Positions 1 to 7,607 are shown, numbered from the stretch's first letter. The stretch is 36,336 nt of DNA from Pseudomonadota bacterium (GCA_031119395.1 JAVHYA010000049.1:1-36336), one strand, 5' to 3'. Numbers and translations are program-made. The notes: generated by a model not told the origin, from the letters alone.

Positions 1-47
1 AGAAATGATAAGCGGCACCCTTCTTGCTGCTTCAGAGGGAGATGGAC

Positions 48-1175
48 ATGTTTGTTAACCCGGCCCTGATTTCAGTGGTTGCGGCGAACGATTCGGGTTT
101 TTCAGAGCGAGCACCATCCGGGGACCCCGTGCCCCCACATCAGTTGACATTTGTTGTCAGCGACGTTGACGTTCCTGTCAAAAACCTCTCAGTCCATTTG
201 CTCCGAGCGGAGCGCGCGCGCGTGCAGCGCGGCGAGATCGCCTGGGGCAGTTGGCAGGTGATGAACAACCGACTCGACGCGCACATCCTGCCGTTGCTGG
301 GCGACGTGCCCATCAAACTGGTCAACGCCCAACGTGCGCAGGAACTGGTGGACAGGCTCGGTGCCGAAGGCTTTTCGAGCACGACCATCGCTCAGTACTT
401 GGTGCTCCTGCGCAAGCTCTTGGCCCACGCCGTCCTGATGGGCATCATTGCGGAGGTACCGGCGCTGCCGCGCGTCAAGGTGCGCAGCCAGCCCCGAGGC
501 GCATTCGGCGTTGGCGAATACCGCCGCATGGTCGCCGTCGCACGCGCGTTGCGCGGACAGCCGCATCCGGTGCTTGCCAGCCTTGGCAAGGGGGACCGAT
601 TCTGGATCGCGCGCGAATTGCTCTACATGCCGGACGAACTGCCCTGGCTGATTCGATGGATGGTCAACACCTTTGTGCGGCCAAGCGACATCAAGGAGGT
701 CAAGCACGGCCACATCGATGTGGTGCGTGGACGGCACCTCTATCTGCGCATGCGCCTGCCCGAGACCAAGCGGCACAGCCAGCCGATGGTGAGTCTGCGT
801 GCGGCCGTGCATGTCTACGAAGCGCTGCTGTCGCACCAGCGGCAACAGGGCTTTGGCGGGCCCGATGATTACCTTTTCCTGCCGCATGTCAGAGACCGGG
901 GACAGGCGCTCGCGATCCTGAACTTCTTCTTCAAGTGGACGCTCGAGACTGCCGGCCTGGCCATTGGTCCGCTGGGGCAGAAGCGAACACTGTATTGCCT
1001 GCGCCACACGGCGATCACGCTGCGCCTGCTCTACGGACAAGGCATCGACATGTTGACGCTGGCGCGCAATGCGCGCACCAGCGTCAACATGATCGAGCGG
1101 TTCTACGCCTCTACCCTGAGCGGTGAAATGAATGTTGGTTTGCTTCAAAGCCGCAGAGGCCGCAAGGAGCCTTGA
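48..1175 (+). CDS. Tyrosine recombinase / site-specific integrase
   Basis: A 375-residue phage-integrase-family (tyrosine recombinase) protein that would cut and rejoin DNA through a covalent 3'-phosphotyrosine. The N-terminal half (about residues 50-140) resembles a SAM-like core-binding domain. The catalytic half carries the first Arg (FVRPSDI, about R211), a Lys in LPETKRHSQP, the box YCLRHTAI (R319, H320; the usual His of HxxR is Tyr) and the nucleophile in NMIERFYAS (about Y353). The usual LGHSS-type His is replaced (ARTSV), as in a subgroup with GTS at this place. I chose ATG 48 because GAGGGAG lies 6 bases upstream; a TTG at 24 and an ATG at 42 are also in frame. It is convergent with a porin 77 bases away. 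No phage genes or tRNA att site are visible, so a role as a local invertase is possible but unproven. Confidence 0.85.
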   Translation: MFVNPALISVVAANDSGFSERAPSGDPVPPHQLTFVVSDVDVPVKNLSVHLLRAERARVQRGEIAWGSWQVMNNRLDAHILPLLGDVPIKLVNAQRAQELVDRLGAEGFSSTTIAQYLVLLRKLLAHAVLMGIIAEVPALPRVKVRSQPRGAFGVGEYRRMVAVARALRGQPHPVLASLGKGDRFWIARELLYMPDELPWLIRWMVNTFVRPSDIKEVKHGHIDVVRGRHLYLRMRLPETKRHSQPMVSLRAAVHVYEALLSHQRQQGFGGPDDYLFLPHVRDRGQALAILNFFFKWTLETAGLAIGPLGQKRTLYCLRHTAITLRLLYGQGIDMLTLARNARTSVNMIERFYASTLSGEMNVGLLQSRRGRKEP

Positions 1176-1178
1176 ACG

Positions 1179-1212
1179 AAAAAAGCCATCCAACGGTTCT
1201 CGCTGGATGGCT
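1179..1212 (-). terminator. Intrinsic terminator of the minus-strand porin
   Basis: A 9-bp perfect stem (AGCCATCCA / TGGATGGCT, 1184-1192 with 1204-1212) is followed on the minus strand by six Ts. It lies 40 bases past the porin stop. On the plus strand there is no T tract, so it serves the porin rather than the recombinase gene. Confidence 0.8.
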
Positions 1213-1252
1213 TGCATGGCTTTGCGCTGATCTGGCCGAAGCCAGTTTCCGA

Positions 1253-2791
1253 TCAGAACGAGTGACGGATACCGAAGTCGTAGCCGGTTGCGCTGCGTGC
1301 TGCCCAGCCATTGGTCGACGCGGTGCCGCTGGCCAGGTAGGTCGGGCTGCCACCGGCCGTTGCGCCCATCACGCCGCCGCCGTTGTAGCCGTCCTTGATC
1401 CTGGTACGCGAGTACGTGGCATAGAGAGCCGTGCGCTTCGACAGGTTGTGCACATAGCCAAGCGCGAACTTGTTGGCCGAAGCATCGTAGCTTGGGGCGA
1501 ACGGGTTCAGAGCGCCGGAATTGAAGGAGTTGGGCAGCACGTACGACACGGCCGTGCCCGGCGCGCCGCTGTTGAGCTTCACACGCGAGAAGGCAGCGCG
1601 GATCAGGCCTGCGCCGACCGGGACGGTCGCTCCGACCAGCCAGCCGTTGTACTTGTCGGTCTGCGAGCCGAACGCACCCTGGCCGGCGGACGCGCTGATC
1701 GGGGCGAGGCCTGGAAGCGACAGGGTCGCCTGCGACATCGTCGAGGTGGAGTAAGTCCACTTGTCCTTGACTTGCGACAACTCGCCGAACAGCTTCACAG
1801 GACCGAAGTCATACGAGGCGCCCAGGTTGAACGAGTTGATCTTCCGATCGGCCGTCACTGCGGTGTTGGTCGAGTTCAGCAGCGAGCCGCCGAAGAACGG
1901 CGCAAGCGAGAAGGTGCTCAGGCCGGTGTCGATATCCGCCGCCGTACTTTGGCCATAAGCCACTGCGACGTCCAGCGGGCCGTTCGCGTAGCCGAAGCGA
2001 CCGCCGACGTATCGGCCTTTGGTGGAGGGCGAGGTGTGCTGCTGGGTATTGGCTGCCACGTAGCCGGAGCTGTTTTTCACGTTCTCATGCAGCGCGTACT
2101 GCACTTGACCGTAGAAGCCGCCCAGGTTTGCAGGCAGGAAGTAGCCGATGCTGTTGCTGGTACGGACATAGTTGTCCGAACCGCCCAGACCGATAGTGCC
2201 AGGGTTCGCGATAGCGCCGACGGCGGTGCTCGACGCTGCGCTGGCGAGGTTGCCGTTGATCACGGAGATCAAATTGGTGCCGACACCGTTCGTGCCGAAG
2301 GGGTCGAACACCGTATCGTTCCAGAAGGTCGGCGTGTAGTCGCGGCCCAGGCGGACTTCGCCGAAACCCCCCGACAGGCTCACCGTGGAGCGGCGGTTGA
2401 AGTTGCTGATGCCCTTCGCGCCGTCATCGTTGCTGATGCTGGATTCCAGCCAGAAGCTGGCAGCCAGACCGCCGCCGAGGTCTTCCGTGCCACGGAAGCC
2501 GAGGCGGCTGGAGTTGTACCCGGAGTTGGCAAGGGCCGTCTGGCTCTTCTTTGCGCCATAGACAGCGCCCGGATTGAAGGCCAGCGCAGCGGGGTTGAGG
2601 GCGATGGTGCCGTTGCTGAAGGTGTAAAGCGGCGCGTTGTTGAAGTAGTCGCTCTTCGTGGTGTAGTGGCTCACCGACGCGTCAACAACTCCGAACAGGG
2701 TCACCGACGATTGCGCCGAGGCAACACCGGCAACAGCCAGGGCAGCCAGAGCAGCTAGACCTGCGGCCGACGTGGCGGCTGCTCTGTGCAT
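1253..2791 (-). CDS. Outer-membrane porin (Gram-negative porin family) with replaced 5' end
   Basis: A trimeric 16-strand general porin (Porin_4/OmpC-like family of Betaproteobacteria), 512 residues. The mature part begins QSSVTLFGVVDASVS after the signal cleavage ASA|Q. It ends GYDFGIRHSF with the terminal Phe needed for BAM assembly, and carries the family blocks FRGTEDLGGGLAASFWLE and VGGRFGYANGPLDVA. Its paralogue at 4411 starts MKKSLVALAALAVAG. Here the first residues are instead MHRAAATSAAGLAALAALAVAG, with a single Arg in the n-region. No Shine-Dalgarno precedes the ATG. A perfect 15-base palindrome (2791-2805) overlaps the start, and a strong terminator lies 15 bases upstream. The body is intact, so the gene looks like a silent or poorly expressed porin copy; the start is uncertain. 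Confidence 0.8.
   Translation of the reverse strand: MHRAAATSAAGLAALAALAVAGVASAQSSVTLFGVVDASVSHYTTKSDYFNNAPLYTFSNGTIALNPAALAFNPGAVYGAKKSQTALANSGYNSSRLGFRGTEDLGGGLAASFWLESSISNDDGAKGISNFNRRSTVSLSGGFGEVRLGRDYTPTFWNDTVFDPFGTNGVGTNLISVINGNLASAASSTAVGAIANPGTIGLGGSDNYVRTSNSIGYFLPANLGGFYGQVQYALHENVKNSSGYVAANTQQHTSPSTKGRYVGGRFGYANGPLDVAVAYGQSTAADIDTGLSTFSLAPFFGGSLLNSTNTAVTADRKINSFNLGASYDFGPVKLFGELSQVKDKWTYSTSTMSQATLSLPGLAPISASAGQGAFGSQTDKYNGWLVGATVPVGAGLIRAAFSRVKLNSGAPGTAVSYVLPNSFNSGALNPFAPSYDASANKFALGYVHNLSKRTALYATYSRTRIKDGYNGGGVMGATAGGSPTYLASGTASTNGWAARSATGYDFGIRHSF
2691..2753 (-). repeat. Left 63-bp inverted repeat (porin signal-peptide codons)
   Basis: Reading the minus strand, these 63 bases are identical to 4428-4490 on the plus strand. 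Immediately outside, in the coding direction, the two porins differ at 15 of the next 43 bases. Immediately inside, the two sequences are unrelated. Perfect identity, including all synonymous positions of a weakly constrained signal peptide, suggests recent or recurrent recombination between the copies. Confidence 0.8.
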
Positions 2792-2806
2792 TGGCGAATC
2801 GCCAAG

Positions 2807-2837
2807 AAAAAAGCCCCGAGTCTTGCGACTCGGGGCT
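2807..2837 (-). terminator. Strong intrinsic terminator just upstream of porin start
   Basis: An 11-bp perfect stem AGCCCCGAGTC / GACTCGGGGCT closed by a GCAA tetraloop is followed by six Ts on the minus strand. It lies 15 bases before the ATG of the minus-strand porin, so transcription from the promoter at 2901-2928 should stop before the porin is reached. Confidence 0.85.
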
Positions 2838-2893
2838 AAATCCACCAATTGGGAGGGTGGAGGAGACAACCGGTGCGCAAGTGATTGCGCGTT
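2807..2893 (-). ncRNA. Candidate small RNA with anti-Shine-Dalgarno loop
   Basis: A compact transcription unit of about 87 nt with its own promoter and terminator and no plausible coding frame. From the 5' end it has three parts. First, a hairpin with a 6-bp stem GCGCAA/TTGCGC and TCAC loop (2875-2890). Second, a C-rich segment TCTCCTCCACCCTCCC (2851-2866) that can be exposed in the loop of a CCGGTT/AATTGG stem. Third, the terminator hairpin. The doubled CCTCC motif is complementary to Shine-Dalgarno sequences and recalls the CCUCCUCCC small RNAs of Rhodobacterales; I do not claim homology. Because it lies directly before the porin start, it could also be a leader that ends transcription early. 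No expression evidence is available. Confidence 0.5.
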
Positions 2894-2900
2894 GAAATAA

Positions 2901-2928
2901 AGTATAGCGAGGCTTTGTTGCGATGCAA
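2901..2928 (-). promoter_or_regulatory. Sigma-70-type promoter of the small-RNA unit
   Basis: On the minus strand, TTGCAT (2928-2923), a 16-base spacer and TATACT (2906-2901) form a good -35/-10 pair. The predicted start is near 2893, which gives a transcript of about 87 nt up to the T tract. Confidence 0.65.
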
Positions 2929-3021
2929 CACGCCAGATGCAAATCCCCCACACATCGGCTGCAAAGTGCGGGTCAACGTGAAATTTGACCGCGCCGCTGC
3001 CTCTCGGAGTTATTGAACAGC

Positions 3022-3471
3022 ATGGAATGCACAGTGAGTTGGACGGGGCAAAGCGGCACGCGCTCGGCCATGGGATTCGTGGCCGAAACGGGAAGTGGGC
3101 ACGTGCTGACGATGGATGGGGCTCCTGACGCCGCTCGACCCGAGAACGGCGGACAGAACCTCGCGCCGCGACCGATGGAAACCGTGCTGGCCGGCACGGG
3201 TGGTTGCACCGCCTACGACGTGGTGATGATCCTCAAACGCGGGCGGCACCAGGTCGAGCGCTGCAGCGTCAAACTCACCAGTGAACGGGCGCCGAAGGAT
3301 CCGAAAGTGTTCACCAAGATCCACATGCATTTCACGGTCGCCGGCAAGAACATCCCGACTGCCGCGGTGGAGCGCGCGATCGCGCTCAGCCATGACACCT
3401 ATTGCTCGGCCACGATCATGCTGGGCAAGACCGCCGAAATCACGACAAGCTTCGACCTGATCGACCTTTGA
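3022..3471 (+). CDS. OsmC/Ohr-family protein
   Basis: A 149-residue OsmC-like protein, of the type that reduces organic hydroperoxides with paired cysteines. The two family cysteines are visible in GTGGCTAYDV (C62) and SHDTYCSA (C128), and the Arg/Glu-containing N-terminal beta region is present. The length fits the YhfA-like OsmC subgroup, whose substrate is less clear than that of Ohr. ATG 3022 is preferred (GGAG at 3006-3009, 12 bases upstream); an in-frame TTG at 3013 would add three residues. It is convergent with coq7, 24 bases apart, and lies inside the segment bounded by the porin inverted repeats. Confidence 0.85.
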   Translation: MECTVSWTGQSGTRSAMGFVAETGSGHVLTMDGAPDAARPENGGQNLAPRPMETVLAGTGGCTAYDVVMILKRGRHQVERCSVKLTSERAPKDPKVFTKIHMHFTVAGKNIPTAAVERAIALSHDTYCSATIMLGKTAEITTSFDLIDL

Positions 3472-3495
3472 GCGGGGTCGGCGCTCAGCCCCCAC

Positions 3496-4131
3496 TCAGA
3501 CCCTGTGCGCGACCGTCGTCATCACACGCGCAGCCCACCGCATGAGCGTCTTGACCGGGGCAGGGAGCTCGGCGGCACCAGCATGGGTGGCCCATTGGGC
3601 GTGCCGCGCTTCGTCCTCCTTCATCTGCACCACCACTGCGCGTGACGCCGCATCGCCCGCTGGGAGTCGATCGAGATGGCCGTCCAGATGGGCTTCGACC
3701 TGGCGCTCTGTTTCGGCAACAAAGCCCAGGCTCCACGGGTCGCCCAGTCGGCCCGCCACCAGGCCCAACGTGAAAGCGCCGGCGTACCAGAGGGGATTGA
3801 GCCAGGATGCGTGAGCACCCAGTGCATCCAGGCGTTGACGAGTCCAGGCGAGATGGTCGGTTTCCTCATCGGCCGCTTCAAGCAGTTGTCGACGCAGCGC
3901 CGGGTCGCGCGTGGTGGCTGCCTGCGCCGTGTAGAGGGCCTGGGCGCAAACTTCACCGACATGGTTGACTCGCATCAGAGCGCCCGCCTCTCGCTGCTCG
4001 GCATGGCCGAGCGGCAGACTCGGTTCGGTTGCCGCGGGCAGGGGTTGAGCGCGGGATGCATGTGGCGTCGCGAATAGCGTGCGGAGCGCCGAATCGGCTG
4101 CGCCAAGGAAGGTGTCCAGAGTGAGTGACAT
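3496..4131 (-). CDS. coq7: Demethoxyubiquinone hydroxylase (Coq7 family)
   Basis: A 211-residue Coq7/UbiF-type di-iron carboxylate monooxygenase that hydroxylates demethoxyubiquinone in the penultimate steps of ubiquinone synthesis, associated with the inner membrane. The ferritin-like ligand pattern is complete: E60 in NHVGEVCAQ, ExxH at E90-H93 (EETDHL), E142 in VAETERQ and ExxH at E174-H177 (DEARHAQW). The region around residues 114-128 is the hydrophobic membrane-contact helix of the family. No clear Shine-Dalgarno is seen. A possible promoter (CTGCAC, 17 bases, CAATAT) lies so close to the ATG that the message may be leaderless; this is weak. Confidence 0.92.
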   Translation of the reverse strand: MSLTLDTFLGAADSALRTLFATPHASRAQPLPAATEPSLPLGHAEQREAGALMRVNHVGEVCAQALYTAQAATTRDPALRRQLLEAADEETDHLAWTRQRLDALGAHASWLNPLWYAGAFTLGLVAGRLGDPWSLGFVAETERQVEAHLDGHLDRLPAGDAASRAVVVQMKEDEARHAQWATHAGAAELPAPVKTLMRWAARVMTTVAHRV

Positions 4132-4410
4132 ATGCCATATTGTGAAAGCACTGCGGAGCGTGCAGTTTGCGCAGCATCATTTCGCAATGCGGTATGAGAG
4201 CAGGGCGGATGCCTGTTGCACTGCTGCAACGAAACGACCCGGCCCATGCCAGTTTGAGCCAATTTGTTTTGCCCTGATGCGGCGCCTCTGGTGCAATAGC
4301 AACAACTTCCCAAAAGGAGGTTGGCCCGGGGCCCGGTGGGAGCACAAACGTGCCAGCACGGTGATCCCTTCGCACCGGCGCCCTATGTCTTAACCTTGGA
4401 GAAACTTGCA

Positions 4411-5703
4411 ATGAAAAAATCCCTCGTTGCTCTGGCTGCCCTGGCTGTTGCCGGTGTTGCCTCGGCGCAATCGTCGGTGACCCTGTTCGGTATCGTTGAT
4501 GCCTCCGTCAGCGGCTATTCGACCAAGAGCAATCTGTTCGTCGCCAACCCGTTTGTGCTCCCCGCCTTCGGCCTGCCCGGCTCGCTGAAGCGCAGCCAAA
4601 CCGCACTGGCTAACTCGGGCTACAACTCCAGCCGTATCGGCTTCCGCGGTACGGAAGACCTGGGCGGCGGCCTGGCTGCCAGCTTCTGGCTCGAGTCCGG
4701 CATCAGCAATGATGACGGCCAACGTGGCATCTACAACTTCAACCGTCGTTCGACGGTGAGCCTGTCGGGTGGCTTCGGTGAAATCCGCCTGGGTCGCGAC
4801 TACACCCCGACCTTCTGGAACGACACCGTCTTCGATCCCTTCGGCACCAACGGCGTTGGCACGAACGTGATCTCGACCTTCGCCGGCAACCTGGCGACGG
4901 CCCACAACACGGCTTCGACGAACCCGGTTGCCGCGTTCCGTGACGGCGACAACTACGTCCGTACCAGCAACAGCATCGGCTACTTCCTGCCCCCGAACCT
5001 CGGCGGCTTCTACGGCCAAGTGCAGTACGCGCTGCATGAGAACGTGAAGTCCGACTGGATCCAAGGCAGCCCGAGCAAGCGTGGCCGTTACGTCGGCGGT
5101 CGCTTCGGCTACGCCAACGGTCCCCTGGACGTCGCCATCGCCTACGGCGAAGACACCAAGGATCCGGCAACCCCGGCCCTGGTTGGCCTGACCAGCGACA
5201 AGATCAAGACCCTGAACCTGGGCGCTTCGTACGACTTCGGTCCCGTGAAGCTGTTCGGTGAACTGTCGCAAATCAAGGACAAGACCGAATCGTCCACCGC
5301 GGTGACGCTGGCTGGTCTGCCGTACTACGTCAACACCGGCACGACCGACAAGTACAACGGCGCCCTGATCGGCGTGACGGTGCCCGTCGGTGCCGGCCTG
5401 ATCCGCGCTTCGTACTCGAAGGTGAAGTACAACGCTCCGGATCCGGTGACGTTCTCGTTCTTCAACACGAACCGCGACGCTTCGGCCAGCAAGTTCGCCA
5501 TCGGCTACGTGCACAACCTGTCGAAGCGCACCGCGCTGTACGCCACGGTTGCCCGCATCAGCCTGAAGGATGCGCAGAACAACGGCGTCATCGCCGCGAC
5601 GACCACCGGCGGTTCGCCGACGTTCGGCACGTCCTTCAACGGCGGCGTGTACGTTCCGAAGACGGCCACCGGCTACGACTTCGGTATCCGTCACTCGTTC
5701 TAA
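4411..5703 (+). CDS. Outer-membrane porin (Gram-negative porin family), intact 5' end
   Basis: A 430-residue general porin paralogous to the minus-strand porin. The signal peptide MKKSLVALAALAVAGVASA is cleaved before QSSVTLFGIVDASVS. The protein carries FRGTEDLGGGLAASFWLE, FGEIRLGRDYTPTFWND and VGGRFGYANGPLDVA, and ends GYDFGIRHSF. ATG 4411 is clear: a typical Lys-rich signal n-region and TTGGAG about 10 bases upstream. In-frame extension to 4321 is not needed. It is shorter than its paralogue (430 versus 512), mainly in the extracellular loops. The 279-base upstream region holds an AAAGGAGG tract at 4313-4320 and GC-rich palindromes, but no promoter I would defend. Confidence 0.95.
   Translation: MKKSLVALAALAVAGVASAQSSVTLFGIVDASVSGYSTKSNLFVANPFVLPAFGLPGSLKRSQTALANSGYNSSRIGFRGTEDLGGGLAASFWLESGISNDDGQRGIYNFNRRSTVSLSGGFGEIRLGRDYTPTFWNDTVFDPFGTNGVGTNVISTFAGNLATAHNTASTNPVAAFRDGDNYVRTSNSIGYFLPPNLGGFYGQVQYALHENVKSDWIQGSPSKRGRYVGGRFGYANGPLDVAIAYGEDTKDPATPALVGLTSDKIKTLNLGASYDFGPVKLFGELSQIKDKTESSTAVTLAGLPYYVNTGTTDKYNGALIGVTVPVGAGLIRASYSKVKYNAPDPVTFSFFNTNRDASASKFAIGYVHNLSKRTALYATVARISLKDAQNNGVIAATTTGGSPTFGTSFNGGVYVPKTATGYDFGIRHSF
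4428..4490 (+). repeat. Right 63-bp inverted repeat (porin signal-peptide codons)
   Basis: Perfect inverted copy of 2691-2753, covering signal-peptide codons 6-20 and the first mature codons up to CTGTTCGG. Internal short direct repeats (in minus-strand terms GGCAACA twice and GCCAG twice) are visible, but there is no obvious palindromic recombinase core. Confidence 0.8.
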
Positions 5704-5741
5704 TCGACAGCTGGCTTCGGCCAGCCTCGATCGAGAGATCA

Positions 5742-5775
5742 AAGCCATCCGACGAAAGTCGGGTGGCTTTTTTTT
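5742..5775 (+). terminator. Intrinsic terminator of the plus-strand porin
   Basis: A stem AAGCCATCCGAC / GTCGGGTGGCTT (one G-T pair) with a GAAA tetraloop is followed by eight Ts. A second hairpin with a UUCG tetraloop (GCTGGC/GCCAGC, 5710-5725) lies between it and the stop codon. Confidence 0.92.
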
Positions 5776-5831
5776 ATTGCGTGCCGTGTAGGCTGCAGAC
5801 CTGAAAAGCCCTTGGTCACAGTAGCACTTCA

Positions 5832-5859
5832 TTGCAATTGCGCAGGCGCGTTGCAATAG
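5832..5859 (+). promoter_or_regulatory. Possible promoter of the peptide-type ABC operon
   Basis: TTGCAA (5832-5837), a 16-base spacer and CAATAG (5854-5859) lie 30 bases before the first gene. The -35 is good and the -10 is moderate. Confidence 0.4.
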
Positions 5860-5888
5860 TCCGCCTCTTCATCAACGAGGAGGAGTTC

Positions 5889-7472
5889 ATGAAATCCATC
5901 AAGCCCCTGTGCCTGTCGATGGGCATGGCGTTGACGCTGCTGGCGGCGCCGACGCTGCATGCGAAGACCTTCAAATGGTCCAGCGCGAGCGACATCCCGA
6001 CGCTCGACGTCCATTCGCAGAACAACGCCCTGGGCAACGGGGTGCACGCGGCGATCTACGACTCGTTGGTCTACTACAACAGCACCAGCTTCAAGCCCGA
6101 ACCGCAACTGGCCCTCTCGTGGAAGAACGTGTCGCCCACCCAGGTGCGCTTCCAGCTGCGCCCTGGCGTGAAGTTCAGCGATGGCTCGCCGCTCACGGCG
6201 GACGATGTGGTGTTTTCGATCATGCGCGCCATGGCCAAGACGTCCAACTACGCGGTGTACGCGGAAGGCATCGACAAGGCGGTGAAGGTCGACGCGAACA
6301 CGGTCGACATCCTGCTCAAGGCGCCGACGCCCACGCTGATCAACCAGCTCACAGAACTGCGCATCATGAGCAAGGCCTGGGCCGAGAAGAACAACTCGAC
6401 CTCGCCGAAGGACATCAAGACGCAGGAGGAGACCTTCGCGCACCGCAATGCGATGGGTACCGGCCCCTACGTGGTCAAGGAGTGGCAGCCGGACCAGCGA
6501 CTGGTCCTTGCGGCCAATCCGAACTACTGGGGCAAGAACCCGACCAACGTGACCGAGATCGTCTACACGCCGATCAAGTCGCAAGCCACCCGGCTGGCCG
6601 CGCTGCTGTCGGGAGAGACCGACTTCGTGCTCGATCCCAGCCCGCAGGACCTGCCGCGCCTGCGCGGCAACGCTGACCTCAAGGTCATCGACGGGGTCGA
6701 GAACCGGACCATCTTCCTGGGCATGGACCAGCACCGCAACGAGTTGCCCGGCTCCAACGTGAAGGGCAAGAACCCCCTCAAGGATGCGCGCGTGCGCAAG
6801 GCGCTGTACCAGGCGATCGACATCAACGCCTTGAATCGCGTGACGATGCGCGGCCTGTCGCAGAACACCGGCACGCTCGTCGCTCCGCAGGTCAACGGCT
6901 GGACCAAGAAGGCGGACGCGCGCTGGCCTTACGACCTGGCGGCCGCCCAGAAACTGCTGGCCGACGCCGGTTACGCGCAGGGCTTCGAAGTCGACTTCGC
7001 TTGCCCCAACAACCGCTACATCAGCGACGAGGCGATCTGCCAGGCGGTGACGGCGATGTGGGCCCGGGTCGGCGTCAAGGCCAAGCTGCGCACCCTGCCG
7101 CTGGTGACCTACTTCCCGATGATCCAGCGCTACGAAGCCAGCATCTACATGTTGGGCTGGGGCGTGCCGACCTTCGATGCGCTCTACAGCCTGCAGTCGC
7201 TGCTGCGCACCGTCGGTGCCGGCGGCGACGGCAACTACAACGTGGGGCGGTACTCCAACCCGCAGATGGACGCACTGATCGAACGCGTCAAGGTCGAGAC
7301 CGATCTCAAGGTGCGCAACGAGCTCATCGAGAAGGCACTGGTGCTGTCGCACGAGGACGTCGCCTACCTGCCGCTGCACAACCAGATCATTCCGTGGGCG
7401 ATGCGCAAGAACATCCAGGTCGTTCACCGGGCCGACAACCGCATCGACTGGCGTCTCGTGAAGGTCGATTGA
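5889..7472 (+). CDS. Peptide-type ABC importer, substrate-binding protein 1
   Basis: A 527-residue periplasmic binding protein of the SBP_bac_5 family (DppA/OppA-like). It has a signal peptide MKSIKPLCLSMGMALTLLAAPTLHA. The family core is recognisable in ASDIPTLDVHSQNN, the block around PEPQLALSWK and the block VKFSDGSPLTADDVVFS. ATG 5889 follows AGGAGG by 5-6 bases; upstream in-frame TTG 5832 is rejected. It is paralogous to the binding protein at 9922, for example KGKNP(L/F)KD.RVR.A.YQAIDIN. An intrinsic terminator follows it. This fits the common excess of binding protein over membrane components. The ligand cannot be read from sequence; peptides, acyl-amino acids or related amides are all possible. 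Confidence 0.92.
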   Translation: MKSIKPLCLSMGMALTLLAAPTLHAKTFKWSSASDIPTLDVHSQNNALGNGVHAAIYDSLVYYNSTSFKPEPQLALSWKNVSPTQVRFQLRPGVKFSDGSPLTADDVVFSIMRAMAKTSNYAVYAEGIDKAVKVDANTVDILLKAPTPTLINQLTELRIMSKAWAEKNNSTSPKDIKTQEETFAHRNAMGTGPYVVKEWQPDQRLVLAANPNYWGKNPTNVTEIVYTPIKSQATRLAALLSGETDFVLDPSPQDLPRLRGNADLKVIDGVENRTIFLGMDQHRNELPGSNVKGKNPLKDARVRKALYQAIDINALNRVTMRGLSQNTGTLVAPQVNGWTKKADARWPYDLAAAQKLLADAGYAQGFEVDFACPNNRYISDEAICQAVTAMWARVGVKAKLRTLPLVTYFPMIQRYEASIYMLGWGVPTFDALYSLQSLLRTVGAGGDGNYNVGRYSNPQMDALIERVKVETDLKVRNELIEKALVLSHEDVAYLPLHNQIIPWAMRKNIQVVHRADNRIDWRLVKVD

Positions 7473-7493
7473 CGCCGTCTTGCCGGCGCGTGG

Positions 7494-7517
7494 AAGGGCT
7501 CTTCGGAGCCCTTTTTT
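7494..7517 (+). terminator. Intra-operon intrinsic terminator
   Basis: AAGGGCTC / GAGCCCTT stem with a TTCG loop and six Ts, between binding protein 1 and the first permease. It is likely to let only part of transcription pass on, or to mark the end of a monocistronic binding-protein transcript. Confidence 0.85.
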
Positions 7518-7607
7518 CCGTGCCCCAATTAAGTGCAAACCCGAGGGAAACAGTGCGGCAGGCACAACCCTTGCTCTGCTAGCATGCCCCGAAACTTGCC
7601 CCACTGA

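Larger units (their letters stand above)
2691..4490. other. Candidate invertible segment between two porins
   Basis: The segment is bounded by the perfect 63-bp inverted repeats and contains both porin starts, the small-RNA unit, osmC and coq7. Inversion across the repeats would exchange the 5' ends of the two porins, moving the intact start and Shine-Dalgarno from the plus-strand porin to the minus-strand one. A tyrosine recombinase gene is encoded just beyond the left porin. Inversion itself is inferred, not seen. Confidence 0.45.

Noticed and set aside
1-1175. A prophage or integrative element at the left edge
   Set aside because: Only the recombinase is seen; no other phage or conjugation genes, no tRNA and no att-like direct repeat are in the window.
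2792-2953. N-terminal extension of the minus-strand porin to 2953
   Set aside because: The extension reads through the promoter and terminator of the small-RNA unit, lacks a Shine-Dalgarno and would bury the signal peptide.
4313-4320. AAAGGAGG before the plus-strand porin as a specific target of the candidate small RNA
   Set aside because: Only about 5 Watson-Crick pairs plus two wobble pairs can be drawn, no better than with any Shine-Dalgarno.
4321-4410. N-terminal extension of the plus-strand porin to TTG 4321
   Set aside because: The signal peptide must be at the N-terminus, and ATG 4411 has the expected MKKS start and a ribosome site.
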